Positions 37,551-49,831 of a DNA stretch of 64,000 nt are shown one piece after another. Each line of letters opens with the position of its first letter. The first letter of the stretch is position 1. The stretch comes from Diphasiastrum complanatum (Eukaryota > Streptophyta > Lycopodiopsida > Lycopodiales > Lycopodiaceae): NCBI GenBank assembly GCA_029204225.1, contig CM055102.1, forward strand, positions 11,173,245 to 11,237,244, given 5' to 3'. The notes under the pieces were generated by a model. The model ran no database searches. It saw only the letters and a list, made by a program, of their open reading frames with translations, and was not told the DNA's origin. Position numbers and translations under genes: made by a program.

Positions 37551-40500
37551 TTATGCTTATATTGGTGTAGGAAGAAGCAGATGCAACTTTGGCTCGTGTG
37601 AAGACGACTACTTCCTTGTTGGAGATGGGCAATGTCGATGTTGTTATTGAAGCAGTTTCGGAGAATGAAAGTTTAAAGAGGAGCATATTTGCAGAGTTGG
37701 ATAGACTTTTAAAGCCATCTTCGATTTTAGCTTCTAACACAAGCTCAATATCTATTACTCGTCTTGCTGCTTCTACAAATCGTCCTCAACGGGTAAGGAT
37801 GGTTTATGTTGTTAGGGTTCCTTTTCAGGAGGATGAAAGCTAGCAATTCATTTACATTTGGCACTAATTTTATGCATTATGTAAGCAATATTGTGAGCTG
37901 TCTAGAACTTGGTATGAGGGCCCTTTGGGGTGAGGACACAATGGGTGCTTAACTCATCAACATTTCATAGACAGTCTCTTGGTTGTGGAGCCCCTTTGGT
38001 ATTACATGATTGCAATGATTAGTATTTAGGACCCATGTCATTGGTAAATTGATTCACGTTTGCACCTTAGCACTTTGGCCCTAGAGACCCAGCTGTTATC
38101 ATTGAGCCTTCAGCCATAGCTTGCAGATCACGTTATAAAATCTATTGTGTGTTGCTTTCTATTGAACGAAGATATAGTGCTTGATTCGGGAGTAAACATT
38201 TACCCAAGGGTTCATTTCTTTCATCAATTACTCCTATCCAATCATGATTTGTGTATTGCCCTAATCCATAATACTTCAAGAGTATGTTCCCTTTATATAG
38301 ATGTATTCTCTTCACTACTTTCCAATGTGCTTCTGTATGCTTATTGATAGATTAACTTCCTAGCCCAATTGCAAATGAAATATATAATCTTGCATTAGTT
38401 AAGTAGATCAAACTTCCAACATACTGTATATACAGTGCCATGTCTACCTCTTGTGTTTCCTCTTTAAATAAATTTTCTACTCCTATCAATTTGAGTCGAT
38501 ATGGGGTTTGCAGTCTTGCATACTGAATCTCGTTAACTTTCCTTGTTCATATAATCTCACTGTGAAATGAATATGCTAGCCTTCAAATTCTGTACTTTAA
38601 TCTCAGCAGTCAAATTCTTTCGAGAACTCATGTTTAATTTGTAAGTTAGACGTTGAGTAGTTCTTGTCATAACCGGATCATTGACATAGAGTACTACAAT
38701 AAAAATTGTTTCTCTTTCTGTGTTCTCAACCTATGACAACTAATGAACAAAATGATGGATTTCCACCCAACCATGTACTCCTACGTATCTTTGTAGCTTA
38801 CTATTCTTCCCATTATCTTAGACAGAGACTATAGATCCTGTACATTCTAGAGTACGCCTTGAAGACGACATCTCATTCGGCTTGGACACTACATGGGATA
38901 TAGACTTGGCCTTCTTGTCGTGTGTCACTGGCACTCCCCTATTGTTCCTTAGTGATTATTGCCTATACCCGCCTTGGCCATAGTAGAGGGCATGCCTGTA
39001 CCAGGCACACTGTTTGTTGCTCAAATGCTTCCTGGAGTGGCCTTTATAGACTCTATCACATTACTTCTCTGGAGGATGACGTCCTCCTGGTACTCCTGCG
39101 ATCTCATCTGTCTTTTCACGCGTGGTAACACTTCCATCCCCTTCAAAAGTGTTTACATCCTCGGAAACAAGATCAAGAAACATTATTGGAGGTTAATAGC
39201 TCTCTTTTCCAAGTTGAATTCTCTACTGGTTTGCCCTTCCTCTCTATCAAATATTCAAAATATGAATTATAATGTGTGCACCTCTCCTCACCATGAAAGC
39301 TTGAGAAACTTAGCTATGGAAAACATCAAACATGGAGGAAATTGCTTAAGCACCTCACAACACTAAAACTTAGAAGAGAGAATGAATTGCTAGAGAGAGA
39401 TAGAGGGCGTGGGTCCTCCTAATCCTCTATGAGGCAAGCACTTCATGTACATGCATGAAAAGTATAGGTGGCAACTGTATGTTTGTTAGTCAAAATTTGG
39501 CCATTTTCAACCTTCATTGACACTGTGATGGTGTCGGCAAGTTTCAAATTTTGTAGATGTTTGGCAATAGCTTTGACATGTTTTGGTTCTTCTTGCCATC
39601 TACTCAAAGGATGACATCCCATGGACCCAACTCGTTGAACCAGGCAATTAATAATGTATTAGGGTGCAAATCAATCAATACCCCAATACTAAGGTTCAAA
39701 GCACTTTGTCCATGAATGAAAGTGAGAAGTTATGCCTAAAAGTAGATGAAATCACATAAAAGGCAGCTCCAACCATGTGAGTCATGATCTAGTTCTGGCA
39801 AACATCAAAGGAGACCAAAGTTAATCTCAAAGTAATGCAAGGCAACAATTTAACTGCAATATGCAATAATAATTGTGAAAGAAGTGCACGATACTTGTCC
39901 CAAATGGATCACAATGCCTAGATATGGGACAGCCCAAAAATGATGAAGAATTGAAGGTTGATCAATTCTTTAGTAGGAGGTTAATTGTGTAAGCTGGCCT
40001 ATAAAGTAGCAAGAAAAAACTTCCAAAAAGTGAAGATGATTACTTATAGGTTGATTTTCTAGCCCCCACTGGGTTCCCTGGTTTCCAAATAGATTATTGC
40101 AGCACTAAGTACAATAGAATATCATTACATGCCGTAAGTGAATATCCCATGAATAGCAGCAATTTTAGCTTCTATGTCAATTTTTTCATAAGGGAGAGTG
40201 TAACAATTTGTAACTTTTTGCATTAGGAGACATTTGCTCTTAGTGGAAGTGGGAGTATACAGTTATAGGTCAACCAAAGCATGGGCATTAGATTTTAAAA
40301 TCAATAATGTAAACATATTCAGTTAAGTGGTGAATGCTCCTTTGTGGTTTCATTTAGATTCGGTTCTTGTACGCACTTGATTTGACAATTAACATATTTT
40401 GTGTTATTATGTGCAGGTTATTGGCATGCATTTTATGAACCCCCCACCCTTGATGCAGCTTGTGGAGATTGTTCGAGGCCCAGCCACTGCTGATGAAGTG

Positions 40501-41005
40501 TTTGGTACCATCAAAAATCTAGCTGAAAGGTTGTAACAGCTATGGCATATGGGAACTTAAGTTGGCTGTATGATCGAAGTTTGATACTTATTTTTCATGA
40601 AACAAATATCATTATACCTTTGTTCTTATAAAATATATATGAAAACAATTTTTTTCATGCAGGCTTGGAAAGACGGTTACGTGTTCACGTGATTTTCCTG
40701 GCTTCATAGTGAATCGAATTCTGATGCCAATGATTAATGAAGCATTCTATGCCCTTATGGAAGGAATTGGTTCACCACAAGATATCGATGTAGGGATGAA
40801 GTTGGGTACTAACCAGCCTATGGGTCCACTGACACTTGCGGATTTTATTGGCTTGGATACCTGCTTATCCATAATGAATGTTTTGCACAAGGGTCTAGGG
40901 GACAGTAAATACCGCCCATGTCCACTCCTTATTCAGTATGTGGATGCAGGATGGCATGGTCGCAAAAGTGGGCGTGGGGTTTATAGCTACAACTCCTCAT
41001 TGTAA
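35974..41005 (+). CDS. HBD: 3-hydroxybutyryl-CoA dehydrogenase (3-hydroxyacyl-CoA dehydrogenase family), 4 exons
   Basis: NAD(P)-dependent oxidoreductase interconverting 3-hydroxyacyl-CoA and 3-oxoacyl-CoA, by homology. Exons 35974-36159, 37571-37792, 40417-40529 and 40663-41005 join in phase and give 287 residues, the usual length of the short plant and bacterial enzymes. The Rossmann motif is [11 protein letters not shown] at residues 11-21. EAVSEN and [10 protein letters not shown] follow. GMHFMNPPP carries the catalytic His and LVEIV the usual Glu. DFPGFIVNR starts the C-terminal dimer domain, which ends [12 protein letters not shown]. The last three residues are SSL, a possible weak peroxisomal PTS1 (inference). 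Intron 1 is 1.4 kb and has a GA tract next to its acceptor. Intron 2 is 2.6 kb and holds a Copia remnant. No defect is seen. Confidence 0.95.
37496..37547. repeat. GA microsatellite in dehydrogenase intron 1
   Basis: 52-base GA run ending about 23 bases before the 3' splice site of intron 1, in the zone where a pyrimidine tract is normally found. Confidence 0.95.
38340..38840 (-). pseudogene. Copia RT fragment inside dehydrogenase intron 2
   Basis: On the minus strand, broken frames give [12 protein letters not shown] near 38690 (a damaged YVDD catalytic word). Then come [16 protein letters not shown] near 38580, [15 protein letters not shown] near 38490, and [22 protein letters not shown] near 38370-38430. 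The order and words are those of the Copia RT C-terminal half. Confidence 0.75.
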
Positions 41006-42400
41006 TGCACAATTCATCCTCTTTTCTTCATTGTTTCTGGGTACTTTTTTTTAAAGTATTATCCTTTGATGGTATAACACCTAATTTATGGTGTGAAATG
41101 TTGCATTTGACTAATGAGATTTGTAAAAGAAGGATTTGGCCAGCTGCAGAAATTTTGATTTGTAATTGCTTCCATTGGATGTCCCCAGAGCATGGTTGTA
41201 TGACTGGGACGTGAAAATTTTTGCTCTGCATCGGCTCTATCATGGTGTCAAGGCCCCTATCTTCATAATTTTGAAGGATGCTAACACTACTATTATGGGC
41301 ATTTTTTTGTAGCGACAGAAGTTGCAAGAGACAAGAATTTCCGAGCATTGAAGTTTGATGCTGTCTAACTAGCTGCATGTTGTATGAAGCTCTTGCATTT
41401 TCCTGAACGATCCTGTTCTCTAGAAGTTTATTGCTGGTGTGAGTGCTGCATATTCCCAGTATAAACACAGGTTGATACATGTTTTTTTAAGGAGAAAAAA
41501 GCTGTTTCATATCCTGCATTCATGTGTTGGGAGCCCCGGCATTGCATTTGGTTCGGCAAGGTTATCTTGTCAGCCTTCTCTATCATTGTGAAAGAATTTT
41601 TAATTCGAGTTCTATATTGTGTTCAGATTTGCTACTTAGCAACGGTGAAATCTGTCTTGGGAGGACCAGTAATTTTGAGTCATGATCCAAGGCCTTCCAT
41701 AAAAGCATCTAGATCTATTTCCGTGATGAAAGAGCTTTCAAGGGTAAATGTTGCAATCATGGAGCCATGAAGTAAATTTTTCCCACAGCTAGTTGTCCAC
41801 TTGATTGTTGGATATATTATGTTTCATTTTGTGATGATTGAGTAAGCTTAGCTGTGGTTCCATGCTATTATGTGTTATAAGCTGGACTGTACTAACAGTT
41901 GTATATGTTGTGCATTCTAAACTTGAGAGTGACACAATTCCAGAGATGGATTTGTGATACAAGAGAAAAGAAGAGGCTGATTGACCTTATTTGCACATGG
42001 AGTCTTTTCTTGATAAGTTTTTGTTTTGTTTCATTCTTGATAGAAACTTGGGATTTGCGAAATTGTATAAAGAGCTGTCTGTAGAAGATGCTGATTACGT
42101 GTACTTGCATTTTTGTTATAGCCTTGAACATTACAGCTATTTGCAAATGATACGACTTGGTTCTTATACTTGAGTTTGTTTTATGCAATTTACATCCTCG
42201 GTTTTGAAAGTAAATTTGTAGCTCAATTACGTTATGATAAATTCCACTGTTAAATTTCTAAGCAATTATGTTAAGTAGGAATTTGCATTTTCGATGTTTT
42301 TTGAAATTTACAACATAATTTTGGTGGATAAGCAGTTAGACATGACACCGTGATGGTGGTAGTGGTGATGTCTTGTATGTTTGTAGGAAGTCAATCAGAT
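41006..42400. other. Downstream flank of the dehydrogenase gene
   Basis: Probable 3' untranslated region followed by intergenic sequence. Open frames here (for example 41522-41770) have no recognisable domain and no clear splice context, and I do not call them. Confidence 0.4.
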
Positions 42401-42414
42401 ATACTCAACCATTC

Positions 42415-42870
42415 TCATAGTTGCCACTAACGAATCGCGAATCGCAATTCACGATGAGCTGTACAGAAAATCAGCAATTTGTTGGAATTTTTTCTTCTTC
42501 TTAAAACCACCCAATATGGGTATCAGTAGAGAGAAAATTTGGAGGATTGCAAACAGACAATTTTCTAGTGGATTTTGGTCCGCCACAAGCAGTTAGGTGA
42601 AATCTTGATTTGTTCCATAAATTTGGGTGACAAAAATGTATGTTGTTGAACGGACATTTGGCACTGAACCTTACTGAAATGCAATGAAATGCACATTGAA
42701 CCATGCCAAACCCTACTAAGTCTTGCCGAAGAACCTTTAATTGTTTTATTGGCTATCTATTGTCTATCAAGGTCAAAATAAACAAACCGTATTGAACCAT
42801 ACGGAATCGTACTAAACCATATTGAATCATGGCTGAAACCATAATGAACCATATTGAAGAGATACGACAC
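42415..42870. repeat. hAT-like or MITE remnant rich in AACCATA/GAATCGC words
   Basis: TAGTTGCCACTAACGAATCG at about 42419 resembles the terminal repeat of plant hAT elements. The following 430 bases hold many GAACCATATTGAA/ACCGTATTGAACC words with partial inverted symmetry. No transposase is present. Confidence 0.35.
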
Positions 42871-42873
42871 ATG

Positions 42874-42876
<3 letters not shown>

Positions 42877-42955
<79 letters not shown>
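42877..42955. repeat. CT microsatellite, 79 bases
   Basis: Uninterrupted CT run. Confidence 0.97.
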
Positions 42956-42958
<3 letters not shown>

Positions 42959-42959
42959 A

Positions 42960-45380
42960 TTCTTCTTCATCTTAAGAAACCTCCATGTGTCCAATCACGC
43001 CAAGAAAAAGACTCCTAATCTAAAGGTCCTAAACATTTTGCCACCCCTAACCTCTATTGTACTATTAAAAAATTTCCACCAATTTTTTAGATTAGCTTGA
43101 TGTCAATTTTAAGCTTAGCTTAAACAAACGGACAGGATCGGATGCTACCCCATAAGGACAAAACACCACCTTCCACGAAGCTTTCCAACAGGCCACTATA
43201 TATCACCTATTCTCGACTGCTGTTTCTCCACAATACGGAGTGACGAGAGTTCTACAATCTAATCATTGTTGGAAGTGCGCCCTATCAAGCTCTGGTTCGT
43301 CAGTTTCTACTATACGGTATGTAGCTTCATCTCTTATTGAGTAATTCATCTCTTGAAATTATGTATTCGTTTTTTGTTGAGTGTAGGATGTATCCTCACT
43401 ACACAACAAAGATCATAGCATTTTTTTTTAAGATTATGCATGGTTGATGATGTCTAGCGATGGGGATCATGTTCCAAATTTTGGTTTAGTAATCAGCGAT
43501 GGATTATGCTCAAATTTTTGGCTCATTTGATATGAAAAGTAGTTCGTTGTCCACCAGTGATGGACCTGCGATTGATCATACCCAAATTGTCGGCTTATAA
43601 AATGTATAAAACAGTCCGTTGTCCACAGCGATGGACTAATTTATATTTCCACTCTTTTTTGATAATGAAGTCCGCAAATACAACGTTGACTACACTTCAT
43701 ATCTATTATATATTTTCATAAGCATAGTTTCATGCTACAAAAGGCAGCGATGATGCATGCATAGGTTTTGCAATGAATCTGGTTTTGATCAGTTCACCAT
43801 TCATATATATGAGAACGATGCTTTTTGCTAACGATAACATATAATAAGTACTGTTGTCCAGTGATGGATGTGGGCTGTCCCTTCAGTTGTCTATTATTGA
43901 TGACACAACATGCATAAAGCTTTTTGTTGTCCATTACGTATCTGTCAGGCTACTCTCATACTTTTGCTAGTTTCTACTATGAAGTAGATACTATCTTTCA
44001 AGCACTAATGGAGAAAACATTTACATTTTGTAGCATCGATTGTTATTACGGCCTTTTAGGTTTGGTTCGAATTGTATATCAATAAGCGTCCGCACAAGTA
44101 TATACATATATCTCTTGCTCCAATTTGATATAGCATTTGGATTGAGGTTGTTTCAATACTTTGTTTTCTGCTTATAGACAAGGATACATATATCTTATTT
44201 GACGATAACGTTATCAAATGATTTCATTCTAAAAAAAACAAAAGCACTTGAAGCATTAGTATGGCATCCTCACAGGAAAATACATCTACGATTATTCAGG
44301 TATATATTCAGGTATGATTTCTCGCAACAAAATACTTACGTTTTTTTGATCTTAGACAACATGAATATGCGTAAGATACACAGTTCTTACTAAAGGATTA
44401 GAATGGCACGGATCTGCCCTGATACCTTGTAAAAACCACGAAGACCTCATTAATCAATTTGAAGCTATGTAGAGATAGATATGTGCATCTAAAGTTACCC
44501 ATGTCAAGTGCTGAAAATTATTGAAAGGTGCTAAAGTTGTAGCTCTTTGAAAGGTGCTTTTTACAACCCTTTCTTCGGATATCTATTTTTTAAAATCCTT
44601 TATGACCATAGAAACATGTCTATAAAAAAAAATGTTAAATTTGGAGTCCTATAGAGATAGATATATGCGTGCACTTAAAGGTGCCCTTGTGAATTGCTGA
44701 AAAGTGCTGAAAATTGAAGTTTTTTGGGGGTAAATTGCCATCAATTGGGAAGCGATTTTTTTAAGTCTTCCAATAACACAATGAAGAGTCAGACAGTTTC
44801 ACATACAATTGAAAGATTGAAATTTCAAACATTTTATGGCAGGAGGATCGGAGGAGGTGTTGCAGGTCGTGGGCTGGGTGTTTGCAGGTCGTCTTGAGCT
44901 GGGAACACATCTAGAAATGTATCACGTTTCTTGTATGGATTTGGTCAAGGGTAGCATTGCAGCGTGTATGGATTAAGAATGTGGTTGGTGCAAGCAGCAA
45001 CGTCGACAAATGTAGATAGATTCCCTACTCTGAGAGAATCTATTTACTAGTTCTTTCTCTTCTTTACTTCTTGTTACTTATTCTGCTTGTTAGCAGAGAC
45101 TGTGGGCCTTTCTTATGTTATTCTGCTCATTTTTAGGCCTGAATCAGGCAGAATGGACTGATCTTTGTTGTAGTAAATGTCTTGTCTGTGAAAGGACAAT
45201 CCAGAGACGTCACTCTTGAACCGTATCACATGCATTCCAAACCAAACATGTAATCAAAACGTTCAACCATGAAATCAGCATGCAGACAGGTTCTTGAAAT
45301 CTAAAAACTAAGCTAACATATCCAATTGTTGAAAAAATCTGATTTAGATATTAAATCCGGCAATACTCATTGATACGATA
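42960..45380. other. Gene-free interval with dispersed repeat copies
   Basis: No gene seen. It contains several recurrences of GTCCA(G/C)NGATGGA-like words at 43440-43870. It also has two copies of a dispersed repeat (44461-44580 and 44605-44710) described separately. Confidence 0.4.
44461..44710. repeat. Dispersed repeat, two copies (others at 49832-49915 and 50014-50175)
   Basis: The core reads TAGAGATAGATATGTGCAT, then TAAAGTTACCCATGTCAAGT, then GTGCTGAAAATTATTGAAAG. A lead-in CCATAGAAACATGTCT precedes copies 2 to 4. Four copies in two clusters 5 kb apart share this order. The family is not recognised. Confidence 0.6.
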
Positions 45381-45384
45381 ACTA

Positions 45385-45396
45385 GCTTTGATACCA
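45385..45396 (-). other. Primer-binding site TGGTATCAAAGC next to Copia LTR
   Basis: On the minus strand it directly follows the LTR end CAACA, which defines the LTR 3' border. Confidence 0.8.
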
Positions 45397-45790
45397 TGTT
45401 GAAAAGATAAGTTGTGCATTAGTCGAATAACTATTTGGCTATGATTGTCAACTGAATAGTCGATAATAGTAGTGATGTGATAACAAAACCGATTCACTAC
45501 TATCACAAGTACAACTATACTATCATTCACAAGTGCGAAAAATGAATGACGATTGGATCATATGGCAACATTTAAAATCAGTCAAGTGACCAATGGTTTT
45601 ATGCACACCTTTGTGCGCACGCGCACAAAAGTGTGCTGAAAACAGCTCGTGTTAAAGAATTAAATTCTAGATAGCTAGAAATTAGCTATCTTCACACTTT
45701 GATATCGCCCATAGTATGAGGACCTAAATTCTAACTAGCTAGATATTAGCTGTCTTTATACTTTACTATTTCTTAGTACTAAGCCTAACA
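45397..45790 (-). repeat. Copia LTR (394 bases, minus strand)
   Basis: Read on the minus strand, it starts TGTTAGGCTTAG at 45790, just after the RNase H tail, and ends TTTTCAACA at 45397 before a primer site. It is bounded both by a pol end and by a primer-binding site. Confidence 0.75.
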
Positions 45791-45794
45791 ATGT

Positions 45795-46480
45795 TCAAAA
45801 CTTTTCAAATTTATATCTATTTAGAAATTTGGTAGATATCTCTGCTACTTGGTATTCATACTTACAAAACACAATATATATAACTCATCTTGAAACTTGT
45901 CACAAACAAAATGATGATGCACTTCTATGTACTTAGTTCTTCGTGCATGAAACATTGGATTCTTGGCAAGATGGATGCAACTTTTGTTAGCACAATACAT
46001 TGTTGTTGTACCCATTTGTGGTTGTTGAAAATCTTCAAGTAAGCAACCTCAACCATAGAGCTTCATGTACAACAAGACTAAGATCTCAATATCCAACTTC
46101 CATTGATGATAAATCTATTGTTGTGGTTGCTTCTTGTTGGCCCATGCTATAGCTGCAATACCCAAGTTGACCACATAACTTGTTTTGTATCTTCTATCAT
46201 CAATCTACGTCAAATAATTCCGCTAGTACAAGCACTTCTTGCTTGCTATATTGTAATCCAAAATGAATAGTTCCTTTGATGTAGTGCAATATTCTTCTAG
46301 CAATTTCTATTGCATTACTTCTCTAGGATCAAGATGATTAGGGGTAAGATAGATAAGTCTAATGTTGATACAAAATCTTAAACATCTCATAATGTCAATT
46401 TCAAATGTTTGTTCTTGCAGTTTGTAACATTGATATTCCTTTGTATGAGATAGAATCACATATACATGATTGTACACTTT
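45795..46480 (-). pseudogene. Copia RNase H relic
   Basis: Minus strand. LEEYCTTSKELF and GLQYSKQEV-like words lie near 46240-46320. ANKKQPQQ lies near 46130, CANKSCIHLAKNPMFHARRTKYIEVHHHFV at 45910-46000, and YQVAEISTKFLNRYKFEKF at 45800-45860. These are Copia RNase H landmarks in order, with shifts and stops. Upstream sequence (46480-47200) may hold more of pol but is too decayed to assign. Confidence 0.75.
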
Positions 46481-48225
46481 CAATCTCTCAATTTTTATAT
46501 GAAATGATATTGCCTTGCTAGCTTATCGATTTAAGAATGCAACTTACTTTGAAATTCGATTTTGCTTCAAGTTGAAGACTTTAAAGATTCTACTCCAAGA
46601 CACCCACAAACAAGAACCCAATAGAAAAGAAGAAGAGTTTCATCCATGCTCATACAATTTCTTTCTTTTGTGTAATTTTCATCCTCTTATTGCACTTCAT
46701 GACATTAATATTTTTTTGCATTATGCATCTACTTTGAAATGAATACATCATAATCCAATTACAACTGCATGATCCAATTTTTTCATAGGTGTTCCATATC
46801 ACATCAACATCCTATTATTTTATGACTGCATTAGCACATGCTCCAAATAATTTCTTAAGGTGGAACTCAATTTTTAGCACAATTGATGCACAAGGTCATC
46901 ATATGCAATCGTGCCCATTATGTTGCCTAAAGAAGGCCCATATAATATAAACAAGTAGCTAAGAATGCTGAGCTTTTCAAGTTGATGGTGGAGAGTTACT
47001 CACATTGAGCATAAAAAGCCCTCTTCAGAATGTAAGATCAACATAAAACAATGATTGAGACAACTTGGAGTTATTGTTCCTTGACGACTAAGATCTTTGT
47101 ACAAGGATCATATGTAACTACCACCAAATTGTGCTTTTGATCAATAAATAAATAAATGAAAAAAAGAGAGAGTACGCCTCTCACTTAATATAATATTGTG
47201 ATGCGACTTTAAGTTGACACCTAATGTCGGAAAGAGAAGAAGGGGGGGGGGGGGTGGGGGAGCAACGCTTTTAAGACACCACAACAAAGGATGCAACCAA
47301 ATTCATCAAGTTACATGATATGTAACTTATAGTCCAATTACCACTCATAATTCAATTGTTGAGCCATGATCTAAAGTTATGGCCCAGACCCGAAGTGTCT
47401 TGTATATTAGTTAGGGTATATAATATGAATCATAATTGCAACAAATGGTGATTCATGATTTACTGCCCAGAATCGTGGACAGTTAAAAATTGTTTTTGCC
47501 CTTTTTACAGCCAGTGAGCGCTCAGCCCATGCACCTAGGGAGAGAGAGAAAAGTGCATAAGGAGAGCAAATGATGGCGGATCATCGCGTGTGCGCATTCG
47601 ATGTACATCTATTCGTTGCTCTGAAGGCACTGCTCACAGGCTTTATGGAATCAGGGTTGCGTATCGAGTGAAATTGGAGAATGAAGATTTTTTTTTTGTA
47701 AGTGTAGGCTTCATTTTTTTCAATGTCTTTAGATTGAGCAATCAACGAAATTGCTTGATTTTTGGTTGTAAAGCACCTTTCCCCATTCCCACAATAATTC
47801 CTAATAGTTGTTACGGCACACCTTGCAAGTTTTAAACGGCGACCCTAATTCCATGTGTTTTTTTGGCCGGTTTCATGAACTAGCCTAGAGGCATCTGATT
47901 GAGGTGATGCTTTGGCCCACATTACCTTTCAACATGCCTACAAAGACCCCCATGAAGTTCATTTTGTCTCGTCTACACCATAAGCTTCCAAACCCCACGT
48001 TGAAAATCCCTTTTGTTTATTGTCCTCATTATGATCTGATTTTGAGGCACATTAGAGGAATTCTGAATCCAAAAAAGACCCTTAAAGGAATGCCACATAG
48101 ATTGACACAATTTATTAATGTAAATTACCAAAATAAATTCATTCTCTGCCCAAATTCTTTTTCATTTCTGCCCGCACTATTTTCGATGCTTAACCATTCT
48201 ATGTACATGACCATTTGTAGTTCAT
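46481..48225. other. Intergenic interval with a G-rich run
   Basis: No gene supported. A run of about 13 G, one T and 5 G lies at 47242-47261. GA-rich leader-like sequence at 47540-47560 precedes a short frame (47590-47835) without recognisable features. Confidence 0.35.
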
Positions 48226-48597
48226 TTAAAATAGCATCCCTTTTTAATCGTAGCTCCGATTGAGACAAAAAATATACCATTGGAAAGCACGGTACCCTAC
48301 ATGACCTACTTCCGACCTACCGTTCAAAAGTTATGGCCGATCAACGTTTCCAAAAAAAAGAGAGTCAAATATCGCTCTTGTGCGGGGATATAGCACCCTC
48401 TCAGTGAGAGGGTGCTCTATGCGCGCACAAGAGCGATATTTGATTTGTTTGATAACTTTGACCGGCCATAACTTTTGAACGGTAGCTTGCAAGTAAGTTA
48501 TGCAGGTATCATTGGAAAGCTCTCGTTGAGCACTTTCCAACGACATAATTTTCGTCTCAATCGAGACTACGGCTAAAAAGTTATGCTATTTTTAATG
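48226..48597. repeat. Long foldback (MITE-like), arms about 170 bases
   Basis: Nearly the whole block is an inverted repeat centred at about 48404. The inner stem AGCACCCTCTCA/TGAGAGGGTGCT is perfect. Further pairs are CAAATATCGCTCTTGTGCG with CGCACAAGAGCGATATTTG, GTTCAAAAGTTATGGCC with GGCCATAACTTTTGAAC, and ATTGAGAC with GTCTCAAT. Outer ends are AAAATAGCAT and ATGCTATTTTT. There is no coding capacity. It resembles a foldback transposon or a hairpin RNA source. Confidence 0.8.
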
Positions 48598-49080
48598 ATA
48601 ATTGCATATTATACTATGAATAACATGTCATGCTTGCGGGTTGCCCCCGACGCCGAATTATAGCATTATTAAGAAAACTTTTTTTTTTTTCATTTCTAAT
48701 GAGCTACGTTACGTAGATTTCAAATTTGAGTGTTTTGATTGGTCCATGTGTAAGCAAAATTTGAGAAAAAATATAAAGGAATCTTTACAAAGGGTCTTTT
48801 TTGGATTTAGAACTCCTCTAATGTCTGATTCTCTGATGCATTTAGGAGCTCCACGAGATTTTTTCATGATTTTCAAAACGATTGTGATGTTCGCTATAAT
48901 GAATGGTAGGCTCGAATGTTTTTGGCTTGATTTCAACTGTTAAACACAATATTTAGGGCTTTTTTTGGATGCTCACAATTGTTATGGCCAATTCAATGTA
49001 GTGTAATGCATATGTAGATGTTTAGGATTTTGGGCATTGCACTGAACATCTTCTCGTTTGTTTCTTTTGTAGGACTGATC

Positions 49081-49700
49081 TCTTGCTTATACCATGTCGG
49101 TCGTTGGTAGGGGCATTTGGGCTGAGGTTGAGCTCATAGAAGGGGACATGGCTACATTCAGAGGCTCAGGTACCCACAGATGGAAATGTCTATACTGTGG
49201 CGGTATCTCACTAGATCGCTTCTCAGGCTCAAAGCTCACTTGCTACGGTTTATAGGGCCAGATGGGAGGGGGATGAGCATATTTACATGCCCCAAAAATT
49301 TCTGATAAGGATGTGCAAAGGCTTATGGACATGTACGGGCCTGATGGTACCTCCACCCAGCCAGTCAAACCAGCAAATATCTTTGTTTGAGGGTCAGTAT
49401 CAGTGGTAGGGCCTAGTAGAGGTGCAGGTGCAGCCACATCAGTGGCAGGGCCTAGCATAGGTGTAGGAGTAGGCACATCACGAGTAAAGGATGGTTTGTG
49501 ACTACTACACGATCCAGGTTTAGCTCCTCTAGTTCCAAGCAGGACTAATTCAGGCCCTTCCCATGCCACATCGTCGTCAATAGTAGATGCACCATGTGCC
49601 ATAACAAATTTTGCCAAAAGGGGAGGAGAGATCCAGCACATGACTCTCCATAGTTGGACACCCTCATATCTCATGAATATGATGAATCACATCAAATCCT
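49081..49700 (+). pseudogene. hAT-type transposase N-terminus (BED zinc finger), decayed
   Basis: A frame from the ATG at 49095 gives GIWAEVELIEGD and the BED-finger start HRWKCLYCGG. After a frameshift it gives LTRSLLRLKAHLLR, then PKISDKDVQRLMDMYGPDG. The same order occurs in the minus-strand copy at 60050-60540 (WRCLHCGGLF, SLTRVRAHLLR, PKISDEEMQRLSIMYGPDG). A Pro/Gly/Ser linker follows with stops, and the catalytic domain is absent. Confidence 0.7.
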
Positions 49701-49831
49701 TTCACACGTGCATTCTTCATATATACATTTATCGATTAAAATTTTTGAGACCTTCATTTTGAGCAACTTATATGTAAGATATGATGTGTCAAACATGTGG
49801 GGGGTACTCGTAAAAATTCTATATGATTATA

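Noticed and set aside
41522-41770. Possible small gene after the dehydrogenase
   Set aside because: No domain, no splice context and AT-rich 3'-flank composition.
49243-49674. Minus-strand frame of 143 codons
   Set aside because: Antisense to the hAT linker; its Gly/Pro repeats mirror that linker.
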